Origin: Paenirhodobacter populi
GTDB lineage: Bacteria > Pseudomonadota > Alphaproteobacteria > Rhodobacterales > Rhodobacteraceae
DNA: 64,000 bases
Assembly: GCF_004022215.1 (NCBI RefSeq)
Contig: NZ_SAUZ01000008.1
Location: 1 to 64,000 of the forward strand
Reading direction: 5' to 3'
Position numbers and translations under genes: made by a program. Positions within the stretch are counted from its first letter, which is position 1. Every line of letters starts with the position of its first letter. The notes under the pieces were generated by a model. It was given only the letters and a program-made list of their open reading frames with translations. It was not told the origin of the DNA and ran no database searches. Below are positions 54,598 to 64,000 of the stretch, one piece after another.

Positions 54598-55974
54598 ATG
54601 ACCCTTGACGCCATTCTCACCCGCATCGACGACGGCCTGCCGCAGGCGATCGACCGCCTGATGGAGCTGTTGCGCATCCAGTCGGTCTCGACCGATCCGG
54701 CCTACAAGGCGCATTGCGACGAAGCCGCCGACTGGCTGGTGGCGGAACTGAACACGCTCGGCTTCAAGGCCGAAAAGCGGCCCGCGCCCGGCCACCCGTT
54801 CGTCGTCGCCCGGCACGAAGGCCCCGGCCCGCATCTGCTGTTCTACGGACATTATGACGTGCAGCCGGTCGATCCGCTGAACCTGTGGACCCGCGCGCCT
54901 TTCGACCCGGCCATCGAGGAGACCGCGAACGGCCCGGTGATCCGCGGCCGCGGTTCATCGGACGACAAGGGCCAGCTGATGACCTTCATCGAGGCCTGCC
55001 GCGCCTACAAGGAGGTCAACGGCACCCTGCCCGGCAATCTGACGATCTTCTTCGAGGGCGAGGAGGAATCGGGCTCGCCCTCGCTGATCCCGTTCATGAA
55101 GGCGCACAAGGACGAGCTGAGCTGCGACCTCGCGCTGATCTGCGACACGTCGATGGTGTCGCCGGGCGTGCCCTCGATCGCCGGGCAGTTGCGCGGCATG
55201 CTGAAAGAGGAATTCACCCTGCACGGGCCGCGCATCGACCTGCATTCCGGCCATTACGGCGGCCCGGCGCTGAACCCGCTGCGCGAACTTTCGAAAATCA
55301 TCGCCTCGTTCCATGACGAAACCGGCCGCGTCGCGGTCGAGGGGTTCTATGAAGGCGTGCATGAGGTGCCCGAGGATCTGAAGCGGCAGTGGGAAAACTG
55401 CGGTTTCGACGAAAAGGCCTATCTGGAACATGCCGGCATGACCATCGCCCATGGCGAAAAGGGCTATTCGGCGCTGGAACAGCAATGGGCGCGGCCGACG
55501 CTGGAGATCAACGGGCTCTGGGGCGGCTATCAGGGCGCGGGGTCGAAGACCGTCATCCCGGCGGATGCGCATGTGAAGATCACCTGCCGTCTGGTCGGCG
55601 ACATGGATCCGGCCGCCGTGCGCCGCAAGCTGCGCGCCCATGTCGAGGCGCGCCTGCCCGTCGATGCGACCGTCACCTGGGACAGCGACCTCGACGGCGC
55701 GCCGGCGGCGGTGATGAACACCTCGCGCCCGGAATTCGAGCAGGCGCGGCAGGCGCTGTCCGACGAATGGAACCGCGAGGCGGTGATCGTCGGCATGGGC
55801 GGCTCGATCCCGATCGCCTATTACTTCAAGTCGATCCTCGGCATGGATGCGATGCTGATCGGCTATGCCAACGACGACGACGCAATCCATTCGCCGAACG
55901 AGAAATATGACGTGAAGAGCTTCCACAAGGGGATCCGGAGCTGGGCGCGGATCCTCGACCGTATCGCGAAGTGA
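54598..55974 (+). CDS. M20-family dipeptidase
   Basis: This 458-residue zinc peptidase shows the first metal site FYGHYDVQPVDP. The catalytic and metal-ligand region is FFEGEEESGSPSL, and RGSSDDKGQL carries another ligand. It is of the ArgE/DapE/CPG2 dipeptidase group and would hydrolyse dipeptides in the cytosol. The ATG at 54598 has an excellent AACAGGAGG. It is divergent from hemA. Confidence 0.92.
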   Translation: MTLDAILTRIDDGLPQAIDRLMELLRIQSVSTDPAYKAHCDEAADWLVAELNTLGFKAEKRPAPGHPFVVARHEGPGPHLLFYGHYDVQPVDPLNLWTRAPFDPAIEETANGPVIRGRGSSDDKGQLMTFIEACRAYKEVNGTLPGNLTIFFEGEEESGSPSLIPFMKAHKDELSCDLALICDTSMVSPGVPSIAGQLRGMLKEEFTLHGPRIDLHSGHYGGPALNPLRELSKIIASFHDETGRVAVEGFYEGVHEVPEDLKRQWENCGFDEKAYLEHAGMTIAHGEKGYSALEQQWARPTLEINGLWGGYQGAGSKTVIPADAHVKITCRLVGDMDPAAVRRKLRAHVEARLPVDATVTWDSDLDGAPAAVMNTSRPEFEQARQALSDEWNREAVIVGMGGSIPIAYYFKSILGMDAMLIGYANDDDAIHSPNEKYDVKSFHKGIRSWARILDRIAK

Positions 55975-56030
55975 TGGTGTGGCCGGCCGGGGGGGCGCAC
56001 CCCCGGCCGGGCGCATGATGGCGGCGGAGA

Positions 56031-56092
56031 GGGGGGCGCTGCCCCCCGAGCGCAGGCGCTCTCCCCCCGGGATATTTATGGAAGAATGAAGG
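56031..56092 (-). repeat. Interspersed element copy 20
   Basis: The hairpins GGGGGGCGCTGCCCCCC and GAGCGCAGGCGCTC are followed by CCCCCCGGGATATTTATGG and the tail GAAGAATGAAGG. It is a single copy 56 bp after the dipeptidase stop, with its head toward it. Confidence 0.87.
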
Positions 56093-56200
56093 AAGGGGCG
56101 CGGCTCGTTTCGGTGAATGGGGCGGCGCGATCGGCGGGCGGGTTGGAATTGGCCGCCGGGCTCCTAGATTGAGGGCAGATATCAGACGGAAAGGCAATCC

Positions 56201-56392
56201 ATGCGTCTTCTTCTTGCCATATTCCTGCCCTGGCTGCAGTTCTTCACCATCGGGCGGCCGATCGCGGGGATCATCTGCCTGATCCTGCAGATCACCCTGA
56301 TCGGCTGGATCCCCGCCGCGATCTGGTCGGTCTATGCCCTGAGCCAATACAAGACCGACAAGAAGATCGAGCGGGCGCTCACCGGGCGCTGA
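56201..56392 (+). CDS. YqaE/Pmp3-family membrane protein
   Basis: The 63-residue protein is two hydrophobic helices (LLLAIFLPWLQFFTIGRPIA, CLILQITLIGWIPAAIWSVY) and a basic tail (YKTDKKIERAL). It matches the Pmp3/YqaE family, small proteins linked to membrane potential and stress. GGAAAGGCAATCC precedes the ATG. Its stop directly abuts the convergent acetyltransferase gene. Confidence 0.88.
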   Translation: MRLLLAIFLPWLQFFTIGRPIAGIICLILQITLIGWIPAAIWSVYALSQYKTDKKIERALTGR

Positions 56393-56851
56393 TCACAGCC
56401 GGATGGTCAGGTAGACGCTGTTGGGATCGAGGCTGTAGCCCTCGAACGGCGGGCATTCCTCGAACCCCGCATTCAGGTAGAGCGCGCGGGCCGGGCCGAA
56501 GGACGCCTGCGTGCCGGTTTCGAGGCTGAGCCGGTGGTAGCCGTGTTCGCGCGCCTCGGTCACCAGATGGCCGAGCAGCATCCGCGCCAGACCCCTGCCC
56601 CGCATTTCCACCAGCACATGCATCGACTTGATTTCCGCATGGATCGCGTCGATGCGCTTCAGCGCGCCCATGCCGACCGGGGCCCGATCCTCGCGCATCA
56701 CATAGAACAGGATGCCGGGCGCGGCGAGTGCATCCACCGGCAGCATGTGGATCGATTCGGGCGGGGTATCCGCATGCATCGCCGCCGTATGGCGTTCATG
56801 CAGCAGAGCCAGATCTTCCTGCACCGGATGTTCAAGCGTGATCGTGATCAT
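56393..56851 (-). CDS. GNAT-family N-acetyltransferase
   Basis: The 152-residue protein has the acetyl-CoA motif VLVEMRGRGLARMLLGHLV and the C-terminal LYLNAGFEECPPFEGY, typical of small GNAT enzymes such as YsnE/PhnO-like types. The substrate is unknown. The ATG at 56851 has GAGGGAAGATGC upstream and lies 11 bp after the uvrB stop, indicating co-translation with uvrB. Confidence 0.88.
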   Translation of the reverse strand: MITITLEHPVQEDLALLHERHTAAMHADTPPESIHMLPVDALAAPGILFYVMREDRAPVGMGALKRIDAIHAEIKSMHVLVEMRGRGLARMLLGHLVTEAREHGYHRLSLETGTQASFGPARALYLNAGFEECPPFEGYSLDPNSVYLTIRL

Positions 56852-56862
56852 CGCATCTTCCC

Positions 56863-59043
<2,181 letters not shown>

Positions 59044-59125
59044 GGGGGCCTCCGGGGGTTGCCCCAGATTTGATCCCTTTTTGTCCCCTTTCAAGGGGCA
59101 GATCTTCCGTCGCCGCGACCGTGAC

Positions 59126-59161
59126 AGAAAGAAAAGGCCGGAACGCCTGAGCGTTCCGGCC
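59126..59161 (-). terminator. Intrinsic terminator of the 61-residue gene
   Basis: On the minus strand the perfect 11-bp stem GGCCGGAACGC-TCAG-GCGTTCCGGCC is followed by TTTTCTTTC. It lies 25 bp beyond the stop of the small gene and before uvrB. Confidence 0.92.
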
Positions 59162-59185
59162 GTGCGACCCCAAAGGGGCGCGAAA

Positions 59186-59371
59186 TCAGTTCGACGCAGC
59201 GATCGCGACGCCGACCAGCAGCAGCGCCGGGATCAGGATGCCCGGGTTCGACGACGACGATTCCTTCACCACAACCGGTTCAGCTTCGACGACCGGGGCG
59301 GTGTAGCCACCAGCGAAAGCGGTCGAAGCCGACAGACCAGCGGCCAGCGTAACGATAGCGAGTTTTTTCAT
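59186..59371 (-). CDS. Small secreted or membrane-anchored protein, unknown
   Basis: The 61-residue product has a signal peptide ([20 protein letters not shown]), a [20 protein letters not shown] spacer and a C-terminal hydrophobic helix ([16 protein letters not shown]). GCGGAGATTATC precedes the ATG, and a strong terminator follows, so it is a separate well-expressed unit. I recall similar proteins in Rhodobacterales, sometimes wrongly labelled ferrochelatase. The function is unknown. Confidence 0.85.
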   Translation of the reverse strand: MKKLAIVTLAAGLSASTAFAGGYTAPVVEAEPVVVKESSSSNPGILIPALLLVGVAIAASN

Positions 59372-59538
59372 GATAATCTCCGCATTTCTTTTGACAGCCC
59401 CCCTAACGGCGGCATCGACGGGAGACTCGCACAGTGCCATGCAAATGCAAAGAGTGAATCGGAGAGGCTCCCCGCGCCTTCCTGCCAACTGTTGCAGTTT
59501 AGCACAGGTGCGTGCCGCGGCGCTTTTTCCGCCCCGGC

Positions 59539-60324
59539 TCAAGCCCTTGCCCGAAGAAGGCAAGACAGCGCGAACAGCCCGGCGGAGGCCGCGACGATGG
59601 ACGGCCCGCCCGGCGTGTCCCATGTCAGCGACGCCCAGAGGCCCAGCAGGACCGAAAGGCTGCCCATCACCACCGCCCACAGCGCCATCCCCTCGGGCGA
59701 GTGCGCCAGCCGCCGCGCCGCCGCGGCGGGCACGATCAGCAAAGCGGCGATCAGCAGCGCCCCCACGATCTTGATGGCCACGGCCACGGTCAACGCTAGG
59801 GCCAGCGTCAGGACCAGCCGTTCCCGCTCCGGCTCGATGCCCGAGGCCTGCGCCAGTTCCTCGTTCACCGTGGCGGTCAGCAGCCTCTGCCAGCGCCACA
59901 GGAGGAGGCCAAGCACCAGCGCCGAGCCGCCCCAGATCACCGCCACATCGCCGCGCCCGACGGCAAGGATATCGCCGAACAGGAAGGTCGACAGATCCAC
60001 CCGCAGCCCCGGAATGAACGAAGCCGCGACCAGCCCGAAGGCCAGCGCGGAATGGGCGATCACCCCCAGCACCGTGTCCATCGACTGTCCCCGGTTCGAC
60101 AGCCGCGTCACCGCGACCGCCATCGTCAGCGCCACCAGCAGCGTCCCGGCATAAAGCGGCATGCCCAACCCGAAGCTGAGCGCCACGCCCAGAATCGCCG
60201 CATGCGCCGTCGCATCGCCGAAATAGGCCATCCGCCGCCAGACGACGAAAGAGCCAAGCGGCCCCGTCGCCAGCGTCAGGCCGACACCCGCGAGCCCCGC
60301 GCGGATCAGGAAATCATCAAGCAT
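59539..60324 (-). CDS. znuB: Zinc ABC transporter permease ZnuB
   Basis: The 261-residue inner-membrane permease of the ABC-3 family has FGDATAHAAILGVALSFGLG and IKIVGALLIAALLIVPAAAARRL as signatures and about seven to eight helices. It imports zinc from ZnuA with ZnuC energy. The start overlaps the end of znuC by 8 bp. It is the last gene of zur-znuC-znuB. Confidence 0.94.
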   Translation of the reverse strand: MLDDFLIRAGLAGVGLTLATGPLGSFVVWRRMAYFGDATAHAAILGVALSFGLGMPLYAGTLLVALTMAVAVTRLSNRGQSMDTVLGVIAHSALAFGLVAASFIPGLRVDLSTFLFGDILAVGRGDVAVIWGGSALVLGLLLWRWQRLLTATVNEELAQASGIEPERERLVLTLALALTVAVAIKIVGALLIAALLIVPAAAARRLAHSPEGMALWAVVMGSLSVLLGLWASLTWDTPGGPSIVAASAGLFALSCLLRARA

Positions 60325-61105
60325 CGGTCCCTGCGCAGGAATGGGGGTGGGCCGCATGGGGATGGTCCGGATCGTGGCCATGCCCCGCGTCATGTTCGTG
60401 GTCGTGGTCGTGCATGTGCCGGTAGAGCGCAAAGGCCCCGCCGGTCCCCAGCCCGAACAGCGCCCGATATTCCGGCGCCGCCGAGACGACGCGCGGCGTG
60501 CCCGCGCAGCAGATGTGACCGTTCAGGCAGATCACCCGGTCCGAGGCCGCCATCACCACATGCAGATCGTGGCTGACCATCAGCACCGCGGCGCCGGTTT
60601 CCTGCCGGACCTGCTCGATCAGCCGGTAGAAGGCGGCGGTGCCGGGCTGGTCCAGCCCCTGCGTCGGCTCGTCGAGGATCAGGATCTGCGGCTTCACCAG
60701 CAGCGCACGCGCCAGCAGGACGCGCTGGAACTGCCCCCCTGACAGGCCGGTGATCGGCCGTGGCCCGACGCCGGGAACGCCGGTGCGGATCAGCGCGGCC
60801 TCGGCCTCGGTATCCGAGACCCGATGCGGCAGCGACAGGAACCGGCGCACCGTCAGCGGCAGGCTCGCATCGATGAACAGCCGTTGTGGTACGTAGCCGA
60901 TCACCAGCCCCGGCGCGCGGCTCACCCGGCCGGTCGCCGCCCGTTCGAGCCCGATCAGCGCCCGGATCAGCGTCGTCTTGCCCGAGCCATTCGGCCCGAT
61001 GACGGTGACGATTTCGCCGGGCGATATGTCGAAATCGACGCCGGACAGCACCGCCGCCTCGCCGTGACGCACGCTCAGATCGCGCGCCGAGATCAGGGAT
61101 GTCAT
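60317..61105 (-). CDS. znuC: Zinc ABC transporter ATPase ZnuC
   Basis: The 262-residue ATPase has Walker A GPNGSGKT, signature LSGGQFQR and Walker B ILILDEPTQGLD. The C-terminal tail is His/Asp-rich (HMHDHDHEHDAGHGHDPDH), a likely zinc-binding extension common to ZnuC of this group. It overlaps zur by 4 bp (ATGA) and znuB by 8 bp, so the three are coupled. Confidence 0.95.
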   Translation of the reverse strand: MTSLISARDLSVRHGEAAVLSGVDFDISPGEIVTVIGPNGSGKTTLIRALIGLERAATGRVSRAPGLVIGYVPQRLFIDASLPLTVRRFLSLPHRVSDTEAEAALIRTGVPGVGPRPITGLSGGQFQRVLLARALLVKPQILILDEPTQGLDQPGTAAFYRLIEQVRQETGAAVLMVSHDLHVVMAASDRVICLNGHICCAGTPRVVSAAPEYRALFGLGTGGAFALYRHMHDHDHEHDAGHGHDPDHPHAAHPHSCAGTDA

Positions 61106-61593
61106 GCCGCCTCGCCCCTCGCGCAGACGGGACAGAGGCCGACCGCCTCGATATTCACCCGCTCGACGGCAAAACCCAGATCCGCCGCCGCGTGGTCCAG
61201 CGCGGCGCGCACCGGCGCGCCGGGTGCCTCGGCCACCGCATCGCAGACGCGGCAGATCAGGAAGACGGGCGCGTGATCCTCGCCCGGGTGCATGCAGGCG
61301 GCAAAGGCGTTCAGCCGCCGCAGCCGGTGCGCAAGGCCGTTTTCCACCAGAAATTCCAGCGCCCGATAGGCGACCGGCGGCTGATTGCCGAAGCCTTCGG
61401 CGGCCAACCGGTCGAGCACCTCATAGGCGCCCATCGCGCGATGCGCTTCCAGCAGGATTTCCAGCACCCGCCGCCGCACCGGGGTCAGCCGCAGGCCAAG
61501 GCGCGCCGCCTCGGCCTCGGCGCGGGCGAGCGTATCTGCCGCGCAATGGCTGTGATCGTGCCGGGCAAAGGCCAGGGGTGCCTCATCGGACAT
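61102..61593 (-). CDS. zur: Fur-family zinc uptake regulator Zur
   Basis: The 163-residue repressor has a winged HTH (LTPVRRRVLEILLEAHRAMGAYEVLDRL, YRALEFLVENGLAHRL). Metal-site cysteines are in ICRVCDAV and CPVCARG. With zinc it would block znuA and its own operon. Two GTTAnnnTATAAC boxes lie immediately upstream. The ATG at 61593 has AAGGT; the extension above it reads through those boxes. Confidence 0.93.
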   Translation of the reverse strand: MSDEAPLAFARHDHSHCAADTLARAEAEAARLGLRLTPVRRRVLEILLEAHRAMGAYEVLDRLAAEGFGNQPPVAYRALEFLVENGLAHRLRRLNAFAACMHPGEDHAPVFLICRVCDAVAEAPGAPVRAALDHAAADLGFAVERVNIEAVGLCPVCARGEAA

Positions 61594-61597
61594 GGGC

Positions 61598-61610
61598 GTT
61601 ACCTTATAAC
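61598..61610. promoter_or_regulatory. Zur box 1
   Basis: GTTACCTTATAAC is an imperfect palindrome fitting GTTAnnnTATAAC. It is 5 bp from the zur ATG, so it overlaps the zur ribosome site. It is of the type bound by Zur in proteobacteria. Confidence 0.75.
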
Positions 61611-61624
61611 AATTCGCTTGACGT

Positions 61625-61637
61625 GTTAGGGTATAAC
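61625..61637. promoter_or_regulatory. Zur box 2
   Basis: GTTAGGGTATAAC has the same GTTAnnnTATAAC pattern as box 1, in the same orientation, with 27 bp between starts. It is centred between zur and znuA and can control both. Confidence 0.75.
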
Positions 61638-61680
61638 GTAGATAACCGCGCATCTTTCCACAAGTCCCATGAGGTCATTC

Positions 61681-62634
61681 ATGCGCGATACCGTCCTGTT
61701 GTCGCTGGCACTCTCCGCCCTGCCCGCCCTTGCCATGGCAGAGGTGCCGAAGGTCGTCACCGACATGCCGGTGGTGCAGTCGTTGACGGCGCAGGTGATG
61801 GGCGATCTGGGCACGCCCGTGGTGCTGCTGGAACAGGGCGCCAATCCGCACAGCTACCAGATGAAGCCCTCGCAGGCGCGGGCCTTGCAGGAGGCCGGGC
61901 TGCTGTTCTGGGTCGGGCCGGAAATGACCCCGTGGCTGTCGCGCGCGATCGATGCGGCGGGCGGCAAGGTGCCGCAGATCGCGCTGTTGCACAGCGACGG
62001 CACGCACCTACAGAGCTATGTCGATGATGATGACGACGATCACGACGATGATGATGACCACGACCACGATCACGGCCATGACGACCACGCCGATGCGGAC
62101 GGCCACAGCCACGAAGGGCTCGACCCCCATGCATGGCTCGACCCGCACAACGCCGGAAACTGGGTCTCGGTGATTGCCGCCGCGCTGGCCAAGGCCGATC
62201 CCGAAAACGCCGCCACCTACGAGGCCAACGCCAAAGCCGCACAGGAACGGATCGACACGCTCGACAAGGATCTGCGCGCCGAACTGACCCCGGTGAAGGA
62301 CCGCCCCTTCGTCGTCTATCACGCCGCCTATGGCTATTTCGCCGCGCATTACGATTTGCAGGACGAGGGTTCCGTCGCCTTCGGCGATGCGACCGATCCG
62401 GGTGCCGCGCATCTCTCCGCCCTGCGGGCCGATCTGAAGGCCAAGGGCGTCGTCTGCGCCTTCCCCGAGGCCTCGCACGACCCGCGCCCCATGCAGCGCC
62501 TGATCGAAGGGACGGAGGTACGCCTCGGCCAGCCGCTCGATCCCGAGGGCACGCAGATCACCCCCGGCCCGGATCTCTATGACACGCTGATGCGCACGAT
62601 CGGCGGCAACCTGTCCGGTTGCCTCGGCCAGTAA
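61681..62634 (+). CDS. znuA: Periplasmic zinc-binding protein ZnuA
   Basis: The 317-residue binding protein has a signal peptide (MRDTVLLSLALSALPALAMA). Zinc ligands include the histidine in GANPHSYQMKP and the segment DPHAWLDPHNAGNW. A flexible loop at about residues 114-143 is almost entirely Asp and His, as in ZnuA proteins. GAGGTCATTC precedes the ATG at 61681; an ATG at 61669 is less likely. It is divergent from zur. Confidence 0.95.
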   Translation: MRDTVLLSLALSALPALAMAEVPKVVTDMPVVQSLTAQVMGDLGTPVVLLEQGANPHSYQMKPSQARALQEAGLLFWVGPEMTPWLSRAIDAAGGKVPQIALLHSDGTHLQSYVDDDDDDHDDDDDHDHDHGHDDHADADGHSHEGLDPHAWLDPHNAGNWVSVIAAALAKADPENAATYEANAKAAQERIDTLDKDLRAELTPVKDRPFVVYHAAYGYFAAHYDLQDEGSVAFGDATDPGAAHLSALRADLKAKGVVCAFPEASHDPRPMQRLIEGTEVRLGQPLDPEGTQITPGPDLYDTLMRTIGGNLSGCLGQ

Positions 62635-62640
62635 ACGAAA

Positions 62641-62664
62641 TTTCCGGCCGCGCGCGCGGCCGGA
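62641..62664. terminator. Hairpin between convergent znuA and trpB
   Basis: CCGGCCGCG-CG-CGCGGCCGG is a perfect palindrome 9 bp after znuA and 7 bp from the trpB stop. On the minus strand it is followed by AAATTTCG, so it probably ends trpB transcription and perhaps znuA too. Confidence 0.65.
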
Positions 62665-62670
62665 GCCCCC

Positions 62671-63903
<1,233 letters not shown>

Positions 63904-63934
63904 GTCTCACCTCGCGCAGATCATCACCAGCGGC

Positions 63935-64000
63935 TTAACGCGAATGCCGCAGCGGGTAAAGCGCCGCCTGCGCTTCCCCGGCGTCCCATGGGTGCCCCCG
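63935..64000 (-). CDS. Possible C-terminal end of an upstream gene, truncated
   Basis: On the minus strand a frame open to the window edge ends GHPWDAGEAQAALYPLRHSR then TAA. The residue composition looks coding. It would be the 3' end of the gene before trpB (trpF in many relatives), but the 20 residues are too few to identify it. Confidence 0.3.
   Translation of the reverse strand, partial: RGHPWDAGEAQAALYPLRHSR

Noticed and set aside
2715-56092. The interspersed elements as a CRISPR array or insertion sequence
   Set aside because: Copies are far apart, in both orientations, with no regular spacers, no cas genes, and no transposase or target-site duplication visible.

Overview
The window is a GC-rich chromosomal segment of an alphaproteobacterium, almost certainly a member of the Rhodobacteraceae (Rhodobacter, Rhodovulum or Paracoccus-like). 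The evidence is the heme gene hemA of the 5-aminolevulinate synthase type, lysC-ptsP, DUF1013/TrcR, DUF6478, an ExbB plus coiled-coil OmpA pair, tldD-cyoE-thrC synteny and an FnrL-like box upstream of hemA. There is no prophage, integrase, transposase or CRISPR array. It is mostly housekeeping sequence, densely packed, with many ATGA or one-base overlaps between cistrons.

Layout. 1-98 is an almost pure C tract, probably an assembly artefact. 99-9.8 kb, all minus strand: pcrA/uvrD, the methionine importer metNIQ, a DUF6478 protein, a lipoprotein, serB, an asparaginase and radC. 10.1-13.3 kb: an OmpA/MotB-like and ExbB/MotA-like pair with chaC. 13.4-17.1 kb: DUF2125, extensin-like protein, tyrC and hisC. 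17.2-20.6 kb: rpsD, guaD and two small unknowns. 20.7-26.7 kb, plus strand: waaA/kdtA, a NUDIX hydrolase, DUF1178, lysC and ptsP. 26.9-29.1 kb: mntP, EcsC and GNAT genes. 29.1-31.3 kb: flavin reductase, mtnP and apt. 31.2-37.2 kb: a minus-strand run glcD-like, rimJ-like, M16 peptidase, thrC and cyoE, divergent from tldD. 39.4-43.8 kb: a peptide ABC importer (two permeases and a fused double ATPase) with a P1 peptidase. 44-50.2 kb: trcR, RNase T2, DUF3008, quinone oxidoreductase, coq9, rpsU, trkH and an Lrp regulator. 50.4-56.4 kb: tRNA-Arg(CCG), ispG, a RodZ-like HTH protein, hemA, an M20 dipeptidase and a Pmp3 protein. 56.4-59.4 kb: GNAT, uvrB and a 61-residue secreted protein. 59.5-62.6 kb: the zinc regulon zur-znuCB/znuA. 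62.7-63.9 kb: trpB.

The main unexplained structure is a family of about 20 copies of a small interspersed element. Each has a conserved core CCCGGGATATTTATGG, a variable purine-rich tail on one side, and one or two strong GC hairpins on the other. Copies lie at 3' ends of genes and never in a divergent promoter region. Six pairs are mirrored (hairpins outward, tails inward), and in four of these the two tails match each other although tails differ between loci. One copy lies in frame inside the fused ABC ATPase gene, where it encodes the linker between the two ATPase modules.

Regulatory signals read directly include two GTTAnnnTATAAC boxes between zur and znuA, an FNR-type TTGAT-N4-GTCAA box upstream of hemA, sigma-70-type promoters for rpsU and rpsD, and several intrinsic terminators. 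The tldD-cyoE-thrC region looks like the usual cytochrome aa3 oxidase locus from which coxB, ctaG, coxC and surf1 are absent; this comparison is from memory of related genomes.
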